A stretch of 60,922 nucleotides of DNA from Shewanella sp. KT0246 (GCF_019654955.1 NZ_BPEV01000029.1:1-60922), one strand, 5' to 3'. Shown: positions 45,978-55,015, numbered from the stretch's first letter. Numbers and translations are program-made. The notes: a model not told the origin generated them from the letters alone.

Positions 45978-46766
45978 ATGTTAATTGATTCACATTGCCA
46001 CTTAGACCGTTTAAAAGCGGCACCTGACCAATCTAGTTTGCAAGCCATTGTTGATGGTGCTAAATCCCGCGGTGTAGATTACCTGCTGTGCGTCAATGTG
46101 CGCCAGCAAGGTTTCGAATCTATGCGTGAAAAGATGGCGCAATTTGATAATGTATTCCTTTCCTCTGGTGTTCACCCGCTTGATGTCCAAGATGGCCTAA
46201 ATGTCGATGAAATTAAACAGTTCGCTACCGACCGTAAAGTGGTTGCTATTGGTGAAACTGGGCTAGATTATTTTTATGCCCCAGAAACGAAAAACCTTCA
46301 ACAGCAGTGCTTTGAACAGCAAATTTCATTAGCTGTTGAGGTGAATAAACCCCTAATCGTCCACACTCGTGATGCACGTGAAGATACCATTGCCATGTTA
46401 AAAGCGGGCAATGCTGACAAAGTAGGTGGTGTACTGCATTGCTTCACTGAAAACTGGGAAATGGCTAAAGCCGCAATTGATTTGGGTTTTTATATTTCTG
46501 TATCCGGTATTGTGACATTTAAGAATGCTGGTGAACTGCGTAGCGTTATTCGTCAAGTGCCTCAAGATAGATTACTGGTAGAAACTGACTCGCCTTATTT
46601 AGCGCCAGTTCCTCATCGTGGTAAAGAAAATCAACCTGCTTACGTCCGTGATGTAGCGGAATTTGTTGCTGAGCTTCGCGGTGAAAAGTATCAAGATTTA
46701 GCGGATTACACATCTGAGAACTTCTTTAATCTATTCACAGATGCAGCCAAACTGATTGGTCGCTAG
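45978..46766 (+). CDS. TatD family metal-dependent hydrolase (YcfH)
   Basis: 262 aa. TIM-barrel deoxyribonuclease-like enzyme: N-terminal metal ligands SHCHLD (5-10), GETGLDY, IVHTRDA, LHCFTEN and LLVETDSPYLAP. E. coli YcfH lies in the same cluster after holB. No terminator for its own strand is seen; the sdsR terminator lies 35 nt beyond on the other strand. Confidence 0.94.
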   Translation: MLIDSHCHLDRLKAAPDQSSLQAIVDGAKSRGVDYLLCVNVRQQGFESMREKMAQFDNVFLSSGVHPLDVQDGLNVDEIKQFATDRKVVAIGETGLDYFYAPETKNLQQQCFEQQISLAVEVNKPLIVHTRDAREDTIAMLKAGNADKVGGVLHCFTENWEMAKAAIDLGFYISVSGIVTFKNAGELRSVIRQVPQDRLLVETDSPYLAPVPHRGKENQPAYVRDVAEFVAELRGEKYQDLADYTSENFFNLFTDAAKLIGR

Positions 46767-46801
46767 TGACGTATAAAGTCGTTTATTCCTTTTGATAAGA
46801 C

Positions 46802-46952
46802 AAAAAAAGACCCAAAACTATCCAATTGTTCTGGGTCTAGGGGAATGGCTCTTATTAAAAAGAGCCCTGCGCTACTGTTGAGAGGCTATTCTCAGTAAAC
46901 ATGAACGAGAATAAAGCTTTAAAACTACTTTATTCTCGAAAATAAATCGTCT
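46802..46952 (-). ncRNA. sdsR: SdsR (RyeB) small regulatory RNA
   Basis: On the minus strand the conserved SdsR core is readable: TAGCGCAGGGCTCT (46861-46874), hairpin GGCTCTT/AAGAGCC (46847-46866), single-stranded CATTCCCCTAGACC, and a terminator stem AGACCCA/TGGGTCT (46808-46838) with seven T. E. coli SdsR, recalled from memory, has TAGCGCACGGCTCT, GAGCCATTTCCCTGGACC and a like terminator. It is a sigma-S dependent, Hfq-bound sRNA that represses porin and mutS mRNAs. The place also fits: in E. coli sdsR lies just beyond yebT-rsmF. The 5' end is set from the promoter; it gives 151 nt, against 104 in E. coli, with an extra 11-bp hairpin (46908-46940). A shorter form from about 46905 is possible. 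Confidence 0.85.
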
Positions 46953-46958
46953 GCACAA

Positions 46959-46988
46959 ATTATAGTTGCCTATTTAAAATTTGCACAA
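46959..46988 (-). promoter_or_regulatory. sdsR promoter
   Basis: Minus strand -35 TTGTGC (46983-46988), 18-nt spacer, -10 TATAAT (46959-46964) preceded by C (CTATAAT), which is compatible with sigma-S as well as sigma-70. The start would be at about 46952. Confidence 0.6.
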
Positions 46989-47141
46989 TTAATACACTAA
47001 AATTGGTTGTTAAACGAATAAATAGCTTTTGTTAGATACAATACTGACTGAAAAATACAGTAAATTAATTGAATTAGAGTCAATTAAACTATTCAGATAA
47101 TATCTGACTCGTTACTTTTAACTGCTTTATTATTTCAACAA

Positions 47142-48593
47142 TTAAATCGTTTCAATTTTATCTTTAACCAATTCCCTTGGTAAATTATTTTTAAGACGAT
47201 GTCCCAAGTGCTTTACTACGCCAAGTGGTTTGTGATGAAAGCTAACGATCATTTCACCTGCGGGTGTGGTATCTAATCCCTCAATATCACTGGTTGGAAT
47301 ATCACGGCCCATTAAAAATTCAACTGCTTGCGAACGATTTAACTCAATAACTCTATCTTGGTTACTAACAAAGTCACTTAAGGCAATGATGGCTTCATGT
47401 TTAACTTTAAAGCCTTTTTTGAGCACGTCTGCGAGTTTGAACCCAATACGCTGAAAACGCATTAATCCAATAAATTGACTAAATTGGGCTGGGAATAACC
47501 AGTATTCATCATCACGGGTCATCACATCAAATTGCTGCGGTAAGTGAATATTAAATGACTTAGCTAAATACTCAGCGATTTCTTCAGTTTGTTTCGCTTT
47601 AGCTGAGACAAAAGGAAAGTTTCGCTGCTGTTTAGGGCATTTTTTTAATCTTGGAACCGACACAGTCTTTCTAATTTTAGCGACAAAGAACCCTTCACTA
47701 TCAAATATCTGCGGCCAAACATGCAAGAATCCCTCTGGTGTACAGGCTTTTTCTGCATTTTTGAATAAATGGTTTAGTGGTAAAAATTCTACTGAGTCAG
47801 GATATTGTTGCTGAATAAAATGACATATTTGTTGGTTTTCAATCTGACTTAACGTACAGGTTGAGTAAACCAGTGAACCACCAGGTTTTAGCGCTAAGAA
47901 AGCAGATTCAATCAACTGCTTTTGCGTTTCAGCAATGTCGGTAACATCATCCAGTTGCCAGTTTTTTAGTGCATTAACATCTTTTCGCACAGTGCCTTCG
48001 CCACCACAAGGGGCATCAAGTAAAATCGCATCAAACTTCTCATAGAGGTATTCACCAAATACCTTACCATCAAAATGGGTTAATGCTGTTTGGCGAATGC
48101 CCATGCGCTGGACATTGGCATGTAAAATTTTTACGCGGCTTGCTGAGTATTCGTTGGCAATTAATAAGCCTTGGTTTTGCATTAATGCAGCAAGTTGAGT
48201 GGTTTTTGAACCTGGCGCTGAGGCAACATCTAATACAATTGACTGGTTGTCTATATCTGTAGTATTAAAATCATCGAATAATGCTTCTGGAGGCAGCATT
48301 GAGCTGGCTTCCTGAATGTAGAACAGTCCCTGAATATGCTCAACACTATTTCCTGGTTGTTGCTTTTCATCATGGATAACCCAAAAACCTTCATTGCACC
48401 ATGGGATAGGCTCAAACTCCCAACCTTTGGATTGCATGATTAGTTTAAAATCTGCCACCGATATTTTTAGTGTATTTACGCGAATTGATTTTCTTAATGG
48501 ACGTTGACAGGCTGAGATAAACTCATCCATATCAAGATGTTCAGGAAGTTCTGCCGCAATGTGTGTCAGGTAATCAGGGTTAATTTGAGCCAT
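47142..48593 (-). CDS. rsmF: 16S rRNA (cytosine1407-C5)-methyltransferase RsmF
   Basis: 483 aa, the length of E. coli RsmF (YebU). N-terminal RNA-binding part, SAM-binding core (VLDVASAPGSKTTQLAALM, about 120-138), DAPCGGEGTVRKD, and catalytic Cys in VYSTCTLSQIENQ; a PUA-like C-terminal part follows. Near letB and sdsR as in E. coli, but with the SpmA-SpmB fusion gene inserted between. Confidence 0.95.
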   Translation of the reverse strand: MAQINPDYLTHIAAELPEHLDMDEFISACQRPLRKSIRVNTLKISVADFKLIMQSKGWEFEPIPWCNEGFWVIHDEKQQPGNSVEHIQGLFYIQEASSMLPPEALFDDFNTTDIDNQSIVLDVASAPGSKTTQLAALMQNQGLLIANEYSASRVKILHANVQRMGIRQTALTHFDGKVFGEYLYEKFDAILLDAPCGGEGTVRKDVNALKNWQLDDVTDIAETQKQLIESAFLALKPGGSLVYSTCTLSQIENQQICHFIQQQYPDSVEFLPLNHLFKNAEKACTPEGFLHVWPQIFDSEGFFVAKIRKTVSVPRLKKCPKQQRNFPFVSAKAKQTEEIAEYLAKSFNIHLPQQFDVMTRDDEYWLFPAQFSQFIGLMRFQRIGFKLADVLKKGFKVKHEAIIALSDFVSNQDRVIELNRSQAVEFLMGRDIPTSDIEGLDTTPAGEMIVSFHHKPLGVVKHLGHRLKNNLPRELVKDKIETI

Positions 48594-48728
48594 AGTAAAA
48601 AATTTCTATAAAACAACTGTGTAATAATGAAATAGATTATATCATGCATTAATAAAGCTTAGGTTTCCCGTACTACAAAAGCTAAACAAAAACGCGATCA
48701 GCGTCGGTCGATAATGATGGAGTATTAA

Positions 48729-49955
48729 GTGCTGAATAGAGTGTGGTTATTCTTTTTCCTTACAGCTGCGATAGCTATCGTTGTGCAGTTGTTTAATGGT
48801 CATGTTGAAGTCTTAAGTGATTCGGTCAATGCCGTATTTAGCAGCGCAAAACTCGCGGCTGAAATTTCTATTGGTCTTATTGGCGTGTTAGCGCTGTGGA
48901 TGGGGTTAATGCAGGTGGGGGAAAAGGCCGGTGTTGTAGGTGTTTTCGCTCGTTTATTTGAACCTTTGTTATCAAAGCTAATGCCTGATGTGCCAAGTGG
49001 GCATCCTGCATACGGTAGTATGTCGATGAATTTAACTGCTAATATGCTCGGCCTCGATAACGCCGCGACGCCATTGGGCTTAAAGGCGATGCAAGATCTT
49101 CAAAGTCTTAATCCAGAAAAAACTGTAGCGACTAATGCGCAAATTTTATTCTTAGTACTCAATACTTCTTCTGTTACTTTAGTTCCTGTCACTGTGTTTT
49201 TGTATCGGGCTCAACAGGGCGCTGCTGCACCTGCTGATGTCTTTTTGCCTATTCTACTTGCCACAGTCGCATCAACATTAGTGGGCCTGACGATTGTTGC
49301 TATTGTGCAGCGAATTTCCTTATTCAATGGTGTTGTTCTTGCTTATGGCGCGACGTTAATTAGCGTATTAATTGCCAGCGTTTTTTATTTGATGACATTA
49401 TCAGCAGAGGCTATTGGCACTTTATCGACAACCTTAGGCAATGGTATATTAATGGTGCTCATTTTGAGCTTTATTCTGACTGCAGGTTATCGAAAGGTAG
49501 CAATATACGACGAATTTGTTGAAGGCGCTAAAGGCGGGTTTTCGCAAGCCATAATGCTTATTCCATATTTGCTTGCAATGCTATTGGCTATTGGACTATT
49601 AAGGGCATCAGGTGCGTTAGATTACGCTTTGCAGGGCTTATCTAATCTAGTGTTGTTATTTGGCTTTGATAATCGGTTTGTTGAAGCTATGCCTACAGCC
49701 TTGATGAAGCCGTTTAGCGGCTCAGGCGCCAGAGCTATGATGCTTGAAACAATGGACCATCACGGCGTTGATTCATTCGCTGGACGTTTATCTGCAATCT
49801 TTCAGGGTAGTACCGAGACTACATTCTATGTCTTAGCGGTGTATTTTGGTTCGGTTGGCATTAGAAATAGTCGTCATGCTTTAGGGTGTGGTTTAGCTGC
49901 CGATGTCGGTGGTATTATGGCTGCTATTGGAGTGTGTTACTGGTTTTATGGTTGA
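48729..49955 (+). CDS. SpmA-SpmB fusion, nucleoside-recognition (Gate) domain membrane protein
   Basis: 408 aa, about 10 TM segments. The first half matches SpmA (NMLGLDNAATPLGLKAMQDL with an early Gate domain) and the second half SpmB (GAKGGFSQAIMLIPYLLAML; QGSTETTFYVLAVYFGSVG), which are separate spore-maturation genes in Bacillus. In this non-sporing lineage the role is unknown; solute transport is a guess. GTG start with GGAG 6 nt upstream (48719-48722). Divergent from rsmF. Confidence 0.88.
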   Translation: MLNRVWLFFFLTAAIAIVVQLFNGHVEVLSDSVNAVFSSAKLAAEISIGLIGVLALWMGLMQVGEKAGVVGVFARLFEPLLSKLMPDVPSGHPAYGSMSMNLTANMLGLDNAATPLGLKAMQDLQSLNPEKTVATNAQILFLVLNTSSVTLVPVTVFLYRAQQGAAAPADVFLPILLATVASTLVGLTIVAIVQRISLFNGVVLAYGATLISVLIASVFYLMTLSAEAIGTLSTTLGNGILMVLILSFILTAGYRKVAIYDEFVEGAKGGFSQAIMLIPYLLAMLLAIGLLRASGALDYALQGLSNLVLLFGFDNRFVEAMPTALMKPFSGSGARAMMLETMDHHGVDSFAGRLSAIFQGSTETTFYVLAVYFGSVGIRNSRHALGCGLAADVGGIMAAIGVCYWFYG

Positions 49956-49977
49956 ATCTTTAATTATCCGTAACAAT

Positions 49978-50005
49978 AAAAAAGTCGGCATAAGCCGACT
50001 TTTTT
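49978..50005. terminator. Bidirectional terminator
   Basis: Stem AAAAAAGTCGGC/GCCGACTTTTTT with ATAA loop between the convergent spmAB-like and letB genes. Confidence 0.93.
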
Positions 50006-50059
50006 ATTCACTGATTCTCTTTATTGATTTAATAGATTAGTGATTACCTAACTTTTTAC

Positions 50060-52699
50060 TTATTGTTTAACTTGCTCAGGTTGCCATCTGCGCCATTCTT
50101 CTTTCATCTTATTATAAAGACTAAAGCTAGCACCTGATGACAAAGCGTTCACATCAGTTGTCACATCTTCAGTAACTACCGAAATACCACCTGATAGTAA
50201 GGTTTCTAAAGAGCCTGTTTCGATTTGCGCACCAGAGAAAATACCTACTTCCAATTTGATGCCAGATGCATCCCAGAATCGGCTCGATTTATTAACAAGG
50301 TGCGTGTATTGCTTTTCAATGTGGGAGTACATTAAGACTTTATTGCCGCTATCTGATAACGAGTAACCATCAACTTGGCCAATAGATATCCCCCTGAAAA
50401 ATATCGGTGTGCCCACTTTAATTGAACCTAATTGCTTGTCTTCTAAAATTAGCGTGACTGCGTCTTCGTCTATGTCTGCATCATATCTTGCTGATAAATG
50501 CGCTTCAAATGAATCAGTTGCTTCAGTTTGCTTACCTGGTAATACACCAATATATGGACCTGTGATTAAGGTTTCTGGTGCTTTAATCCCTGCTAATGAT
50601 ATTTGAGCATCAACAACAAAGAACTCAGTATCAGTTTGTGTAAAATGATCCGCATATTCACCGTAGAGGTAAGCCGATGCCGTCAAGCTATCAAGATCCT
50701 GATTGAGCTTTACTTGTTGAACAACACCGATTTGATGACCTTGATATCGAATAGCGGCTTTAGAAGCCACTTTAGCCTCTGCCGGTAAGATAAGGGTAAT
50801 GGTTTTAGCTTGTTTAAGGGCTAATTCTTTTGAGTCATACAAACGCTGTTGATTGCCTATTTGATCTTCATTGAGTAAGCCTAGGCTGATGCTGCCTTTT
50901 AGTGCGCCTTCAAGCGGGGCAATATTGACTTCAACTCCAGATAAACTTGCATCAATGGTCGCTGCGTCATTACGCCAAAAAACGCTATTGTCACGGACTA
51001 GTTGGTTAAATTTATGTTGGATAGATAAAGTAATTGAAAATTGATCAGTTTTGCTTTCCCAGTCGACTGCTTTAACGGAGCCAATTTGCATTTTTTTGTA
51101 ATAAACCGGTGAGCCTGCAGATAAACCTGCACCATCAATACTCTCAAGTGACATTGTGGTTAGTTTATGTTGATTTATAGACTCAAGGGCATGCTCAGTG
51201 GAGTTATAAAGTGCATATTGGCTATTAGGTCTAACTGATGCTTTGGTTTTTCCTCTGACCAGAGATACAGCACCCGCGACAATGGTATTTAAATCACGAG
51301 TTGTGACAGTAACGCCATCTAATGACGCATCTATAGTTAGAGCAGACTCAGAAACAAAGTGGCTGTCAGTGGTTAATAGACTTTGAAATTCGGGCAATAT
51401 TTCAACTCTATACTCAACACCACTAAAATCATGAGAGAAGGTCACTTGAGTTACTTCACCAATTGGCATTTGTTTGTATCTTACTTCAGCGCCTTCTGTT
51501 AATCCGCTATGTTCTTCTGTAGTAAGTTTGATATGAAGCTTATCACCGCTAAGGAGGTCAGGAGCTTGATTTTGTAATGTGAATTGAGCCGGTAAAGTGG
51601 TTTCAGCAACTCCAGGTAAGACATTAACCACGCTACCCGTTAATAAGCGACTTGCATGCTTTACACCGTCCATTGATATTTCTGCGCCGGCTACCCAAAA
51701 CTGGCTATCAGCATTAAGTAGCTGTTGATATTGACTATCAAACTTGGCTAAAAATTTAACCCCGTTTTCGGTAAGTTTAGTTTGGTGAATTTTACCTACT
51801 TCGATACCGCGATATACGATGGCTGAGCCTTGACTTATATCATCTGCATTATCGGCTGTTAAAACAAATTCAACACCTTTGACAGCACTTTCTTCATCTG
51901 GATATAAAACGTAGTTGTCTCCTGTAACGGCCTTGGCAGCTTTAGTATCAGAATTAAAGCTGATACCTCCTGCTAGTAAAGACGCGAGACTCTCTGTGTT
52001 AACTTTGATTCCCGATAGTGACGCATCGATTTTAAGACCTGAGACATTCCAAAATTGTGAATCCTGGTTAACTAGGTGTGCATATTGCTGCTCGATAAAG
52101 GTGCTGATAATAATAGTGTTGCTATCGATTAAGCGATAATTAACAACTTTACCAACAGGGACTTGGCGATAAAAAACCAATGAGCCCACATCAAGAGAGC
52201 CTAAAGTCGGGGTGGTCAGTTTTACAACAATACCTTCTTCTTCATTTGGGATCATTGAAGGCGCTTCGGTTGAAGCAATAAATTCAGAAGTAGAACTACC
52301 GTCTCCAGGCTCAATCGCAATGTAATTTCCTGAAAATAACGTATCTAAACCTTCAATTCCAGTAATGCTGGCTTTAGGTGTGACTAACCAAAAGAGCGTG
52401 TTTTTATTAAGGAACGGGTCCGAACGATAATCCATGACGATTTTAACATTCACCCCTGATAAATCTTTATCAAGGCTAATATCTGTTACTTTACCAACTG
52501 TTAATCCTTGGTATTTGACAAGGGTTTTTCCGATATCGATGCCAATAGCACTTGGGAAATGAACTTGTATTTCGATTCCTGATTCTTTGATACTTTTAAC
52601 TCCAAGCCAAGCGCCTAGAGCAAGTGCCACAATAGGCAGTAACCAAATAGGTGAGAAGAGTTTCTTTTTAACGACTTTTGGTGATTCAATTCGTGTCAT
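50060..52699 (-). CDS. letB: Lipid transport protein LetB (YebT), seven MCE domains
   Basis: 879 aa; E. coli LetB is 877 aa. Forms a periplasm-spanning tube for lipid movement between inner and outer membranes. One N-terminal TM (about 17-36), then seven MCE repeats, each recognisable by a G-x-x-V-x-Y/F-x-x-x-x-x-G-x-V core such as VKYQGLTVGKV, VFYRQVPVGKV, VYRGIEVGKI, VRYKQMPIGEV, VYYKKMQIGSV, IRYQGHQIGVV and IFFRGISIGQV. The ATG at 52699 (MTRIESPKVV) is chosen; it overlaps the upstream PqiA gene by 14 nt, showing coupling. Confidence 0.95.
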   Translation of the reverse strand: MTRIESPKVVKKKLFSPIWLLPIVALALGAWLGVKSIKESGIEIQVHFPSAIGIDIGKTLVKYQGLTVGKVTDISLDKDLSGVNVKIVMDYRSDPFLNKNTLFWLVTPKASITGIEGLDTLFSGNYIAIEPGDGSSTSEFIASTEAPSMIPNEEEGIVVKLTTPTLGSLDVGSLVFYRQVPVGKVVNYRLIDSNTIIISTFIEQQYAHLVNQDSQFWNVSGLKIDASLSGIKVNTESLASLLAGGISFNSDTKAAKAVTGDNYVLYPDEESAVKGVEFVLTADNADDISQGSAIVYRGIEVGKIHQTKLTENGVKFLAKFDSQYQQLLNADSQFWVAGAEISMDGVKHASRLLTGSVVNVLPGVAETTLPAQFTLQNQAPDLLSGDKLHIKLTTEEHSGLTEGAEVRYKQMPIGEVTQVTFSHDFSGVEYRVEILPEFQSLLTTDSHFVSESALTIDASLDGVTVTTRDLNTIVAGAVSLVRGKTKASVRPNSQYALYNSTEHALESINQHKLTTMSLESIDGAGLSAGSPVYYKKMQIGSVKAVDWESKTDQFSITLSIQHKFNQLVRDNSVFWRNDAATIDASLSGVEVNIAPLEGALKGSISLGLLNEDQIGNQQRLYDSKELALKQAKTITLILPAEAKVASKAAIRYQGHQIGVVQQVKLNQDLDSLTASAYLYGEYADHFTQTDTEFFVVDAQISLAGIKAPETLITGPYIGVLPGKQTEATDSFEAHLSARYDADIDEDAVTLILEDKQLGSIKVGTPIFFRGISIGQVDGYSLSDSGNKVLMYSHIEKQYTHLVNKSSRFWDASGIKLEVGIFSGAQIETGSLETLLSGGISVVTEDVTTDVNALSSGASFSLYNKMKEEWRRWQPEQVKQ

Positions 52700-53393
52700 T
52701 GTTTTTTTCCAAGCGATCCCAAAGTAAACGTGTATCAAGTACCTTTGCAGCTAATTGAGTCAATAGTATGACTAGCGCGAACGCTGTAGCGGCAGGTGCA
52801 GGTTTTGCATCAAGAAGTTGTCCCATATTCACTACAGCAACAGTTAGCGCAATAACGAATAAATCAAGCATAGACCATCGTCCAATCCACTCGATGATAT
52901 GGAAACCAACCATGAGCTTCTTTTTAGAAATAGGTAAATTGAAACTTATTGCGGTTAAGTAAATGGCTAAGCCCGCAATCTTTAACCAAGGCACTAATAT
53001 ACTGGCTGTAAACACAATAATAGCAATTGGGATCATATCTGAATGCACCAGATGTACAATACCAGTAAAAATAGTGTCATATGTCACTTTGCCTTGGTTA
53101 GTCAGCATTGTGATGGGATAAATATTGGCAGGTATTAATAATATGGCAGCAGTGATGAGTAACGCCCAACTCTGCTGTAAACTTTGTTCATTTCTGGGTT
53201 GTATTTTTGAGTAACAGCGACTGCATCGTGCATCTGAAATGGCATTAATATTACGACAGGTACCACAAAGTGTCATGCCAATTTCTTTGCCTTGCTTAGC
53301 AGTGTTAAAAGCATGCTCTTTGGGCAAAAGGTTCTCTGTCAGATGAGTTTCAGCTAAATTGCTTTCAGTCGTTTGTGTCGAATTATTCTTCAT
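52686..53393 (-). CDS. PqiA-domain membrane protein, C-terminal half of LetA
   Basis: 235 aa. One PqiA domain: a hydrophilic N-terminal 40 residues, a zinc ribbon CGTC...CSRC (about 43-61), then four TM segments (about 73-215). It corresponds to the second half of E. coli LetA (YebS), a single 427-aa protein. Overlaps the first-half gene by 11 nt and letB by 14 nt. Probable inner-membrane partner of LetB. Confidence 0.9.
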   Translation of the reverse strand: MKNNSTQTTESNLAETHLTENLLPKEHAFNTAKQGKEIGMTLCGTCRNINAISDARCSRCYSKIQPRNEQSLQQSWALLITAAILLIPANIYPITMLTNQGKVTYDTIFTGIVHLVHSDMIPIAIIVFTASILVPWLKIAGLAIYLTAISFNLPISKKKLMVGFHIIEWIGRWSMLDLFVIALTVAVVNMGQLLDAKPAPAATAFALVILLTQLAAKVLDTRLLWDRLEKNNDTN

Positions 53394-54033
53394 GAACCAT
53401 TCTCCACATATGTTCTAAATTGTATTCACGCTGTAAAAATAAAATCACCAGAAATAGCATTCCAAAACAAAATGTGCCCATGCCTAGATAAATATCTGAA
53501 AAATCCGATAAATTAAATGCAGCCACTAAGAATGAAATTACATAAATTTCTAGCATTGATAGTTGTGAAAGTAGCCCATGGTTTTTTAGTAATCTGCGAT
53601 AGGTTTGTTGCCAAAAGTCAGAATGCAGGCGGCGCTTAACAATTATGATTTGTAACAATATCGACAAGATTAATAGCCCAGGGGCAATCACTGCTGCAGC
53701 AATAACTGCAACTGCCACAATCCAATAACCTTGTACCCAAACCGCAACAGCACTCTCATAAACGGTCGTTGCCCTAATACTGCCTAAAAAATGAATTTCT
53801 AAAACAGGTAGAAAGTTGGCTGGGATATAAAAAAGTATAGCGGCAATACATAAAGCAAGCATGCCATTAACCGAGCAATAGGGTACGTCGTAAAGTGCCG
53901 TGTGACAACGAGGACATAATGCCCGAACATTAGAGGGCAGAGCACGACGTTGTACAGCTAAATCACAAGAACGGCACAATATAATGGTGTCTTGATCTAA
54001 ACTTTTTGGCATATAAAAACTAAAACCATCCAT
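53383..54033 (-). CDS. PqiA-domain membrane protein, N-terminal half of LetA
   Basis: 216 aa. One PqiA domain: zinc ribbon CRSC...CPRC (about 20-45) and four TM segments (about 58-205) with FYIPANFLPVLEI as the typical PqiA motif. It matches the first half of E. coli LetA. First gene of the letA1-letA2-letB minus-strand operon; divergent from yebG. Confidence 0.9.
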   Translation of the reverse strand: MDGFSFYMPKSLDQDTIILCRSCDLAVQRRALPSNVRALCPRCHTALYDVPYCSVNGMLALCIAAILFYIPANFLPVLEIHFLGSIRATTVYESAVAVWVQGYWIVAVAVIAAAVIAPGLLILSILLQIIIVKRRLHSDFWQQTYRRLLKNHGLLSQLSMLEIYVISFLVAAFNLSDFSDIYLGMGTFCFGMLFLVILFLQREYNLEHMWRMVHEE

Positions 54034-54210
54034 TTAGTAAATGTGAGCAGCTAACTCCTGATGCAATTTGAGACATGTTTTAACGGCTATATTGCCTTAA
54101 ATATGAGCTCAATCTGAGTTTATCTGTCCGGATTCGAGTTACAATGAAATGAGATAATACCAGAATAATCAGAATACTTGCATCAGAAGTTAGTTCTATG
54201 ACACTCTATG

Positions 54211-54230
54211 CACTGTATATAAAAACAGTA
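54211..54230 (+). promoter_or_regulatory. LexA box upstream of yebG
   Basis: CACTGTATATAAAAACAGTA contains CTGT-N8-ACAG (54213-54228) with an A/T-only spacer, a full match to the SOS box consensus, 13 nt before the yebG ATG. Confidence 0.92.
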
Positions 54231-54241
54231 AGAGGTTAATC

Positions 54242-54535
54242 ATGGCGGTAATTACAAAGTTTGTCGTGGTCAGAGAAGGGGTGGAAAAGATGACGTTCAC
54301 ATCTAAAAAAGAAGCCGATGCCTATGACAAAATGCTCGACATTGCAGATAACTTAGTTCCTTTTATTACTAGCGCTGAGTTAAAAATTGACGAAAATAGT
54401 GTTGAGAAACTTGCATTTTATCTTGCGTCTAATAAAGATGAACTCGCAAATTTACTCAAAGGCGTCGTAAAGGCAAAACCGGCAGCGGCAAAACCTGCGA
54501 CAAAAAAAGCCACTAAAAAAGCGGCAGCAGAATAA
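54242..54535 (+). CDS. yebG: YebG family SOS-induced protein
   Basis: 97 aa. E. coli YebG is a DNA-damage-inducible small protein under LexA control whose function is poorly known. The fold region runs MAVITKFVVVREGVEKMTF to about residue 75; the tail is Lys/Ala/Pro-rich. RBS AGAGG precedes the ATG and a LexA box lies just upstream. msrC follows after 20 nt and may be cotranscribed. Confidence 0.93.
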   Translation: MAVITKFVVVREGVEKMTFTSKKEADAYDKMLDIADNLVPFITSAELKIDENSVEKLAFYLASNKDELANLLKGVVKAKPAAAKPATKKATKKAAAE

Positions 54536-54555
54536 AATAATTGTTAGGAAGTAGA

Positions 54556-55014
54556 ATGAAAGCTGAATTATATGACACCTTAAATCGACAAGTACTGGCT
54601 TTAATGGATGGCGAAGACGACCTTATTGCAGGTATGGCAAACTTTTCAGCGTTGTTGAATGATAATTTAGACGATATTAATTGGGTTGGCTTTTACATTA
54701 AACGTAATGACCAATTAGTGCTGGGTCCATTTCAAGGTAAAGTGGCCTGTACTCGTATTATTATTGGAAAAGGTGTTTGCGGTACAGCTGCGGCATTAGA
54801 TCAAACTCAACTTGTTGAAGATGTACATCAATTTGAAGGTCATATTGCATGTGATGCAGCCAGTAATTCTGAAATTGTAGTACCTGTGCATCATGGTAAA
54901 GATGTGATCGCAGTGTTAGATATTGATAGTCCTTCTTTGAATCGTTTTGATAAAGATGATCAAAAAGGCCTAGAAAACTTAGTTAAAAGCTTCGAATCTT
55001 GCTTATTTGCTTAA
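54556..55014 (+). CDS. msrC: Free methionine-(R)-sulfoxide reductase (GAF-domain fRMsr)
   Basis: 152 aa. Reduces free Met-R-sulfoxide. GAF-fold protein with the three conserved Cys in KVACTRI, GVCGTA and HIACDAAS, matching E. coli MsrC (YebR). The ATG at 54556 (MKAELYD) is chosen; TAGGAAG (54545-54551) is its RBS, and an in-frame TTG at 54541 lies before that site. Confidence 0.94.
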   Translation: MKAELYDTLNRQVLALMDGEDDLIAGMANFSALLNDNLDDINWVGFYIKRNDQLVLGPFQGKVACTRIIIGKGVCGTAAALDQTQLVEDVHQFEGHIACDAASNSEIVVPVHHGKDVIAVLDIDSPSLNRFDKDDQKGLENLVKSFESCLFA

Positions 55015-55015
55015 T

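Larger units (their letters stand above)
46767..47141. other. tatD-rsmF intergenic region
   Basis: 375 nt between convergent genes. The left half is the sdsR-type small RNA with its promoter (minus strand). The rest, about 46990-47141, is AT-rich with nothing I recognise and must contain the rsmF 3' end. Confidence 0.7.

Noticed and set aside
46802..46838. Hairpin after tatD as a tatD terminator
   Set aside because: The T-tract lies on the minus strand side; on the plus strand the stem is followed by AGGGGAATGG. It fits the sdsR terminator instead.
53383..53393. Frameshift error splitting letA
   Set aside because: Each half has its own complete zinc ribbon, and the downstream half has its own 40-residue hydrophilic N-terminus and ATG, so a real two-gene arrangement is more likely, though not proven.
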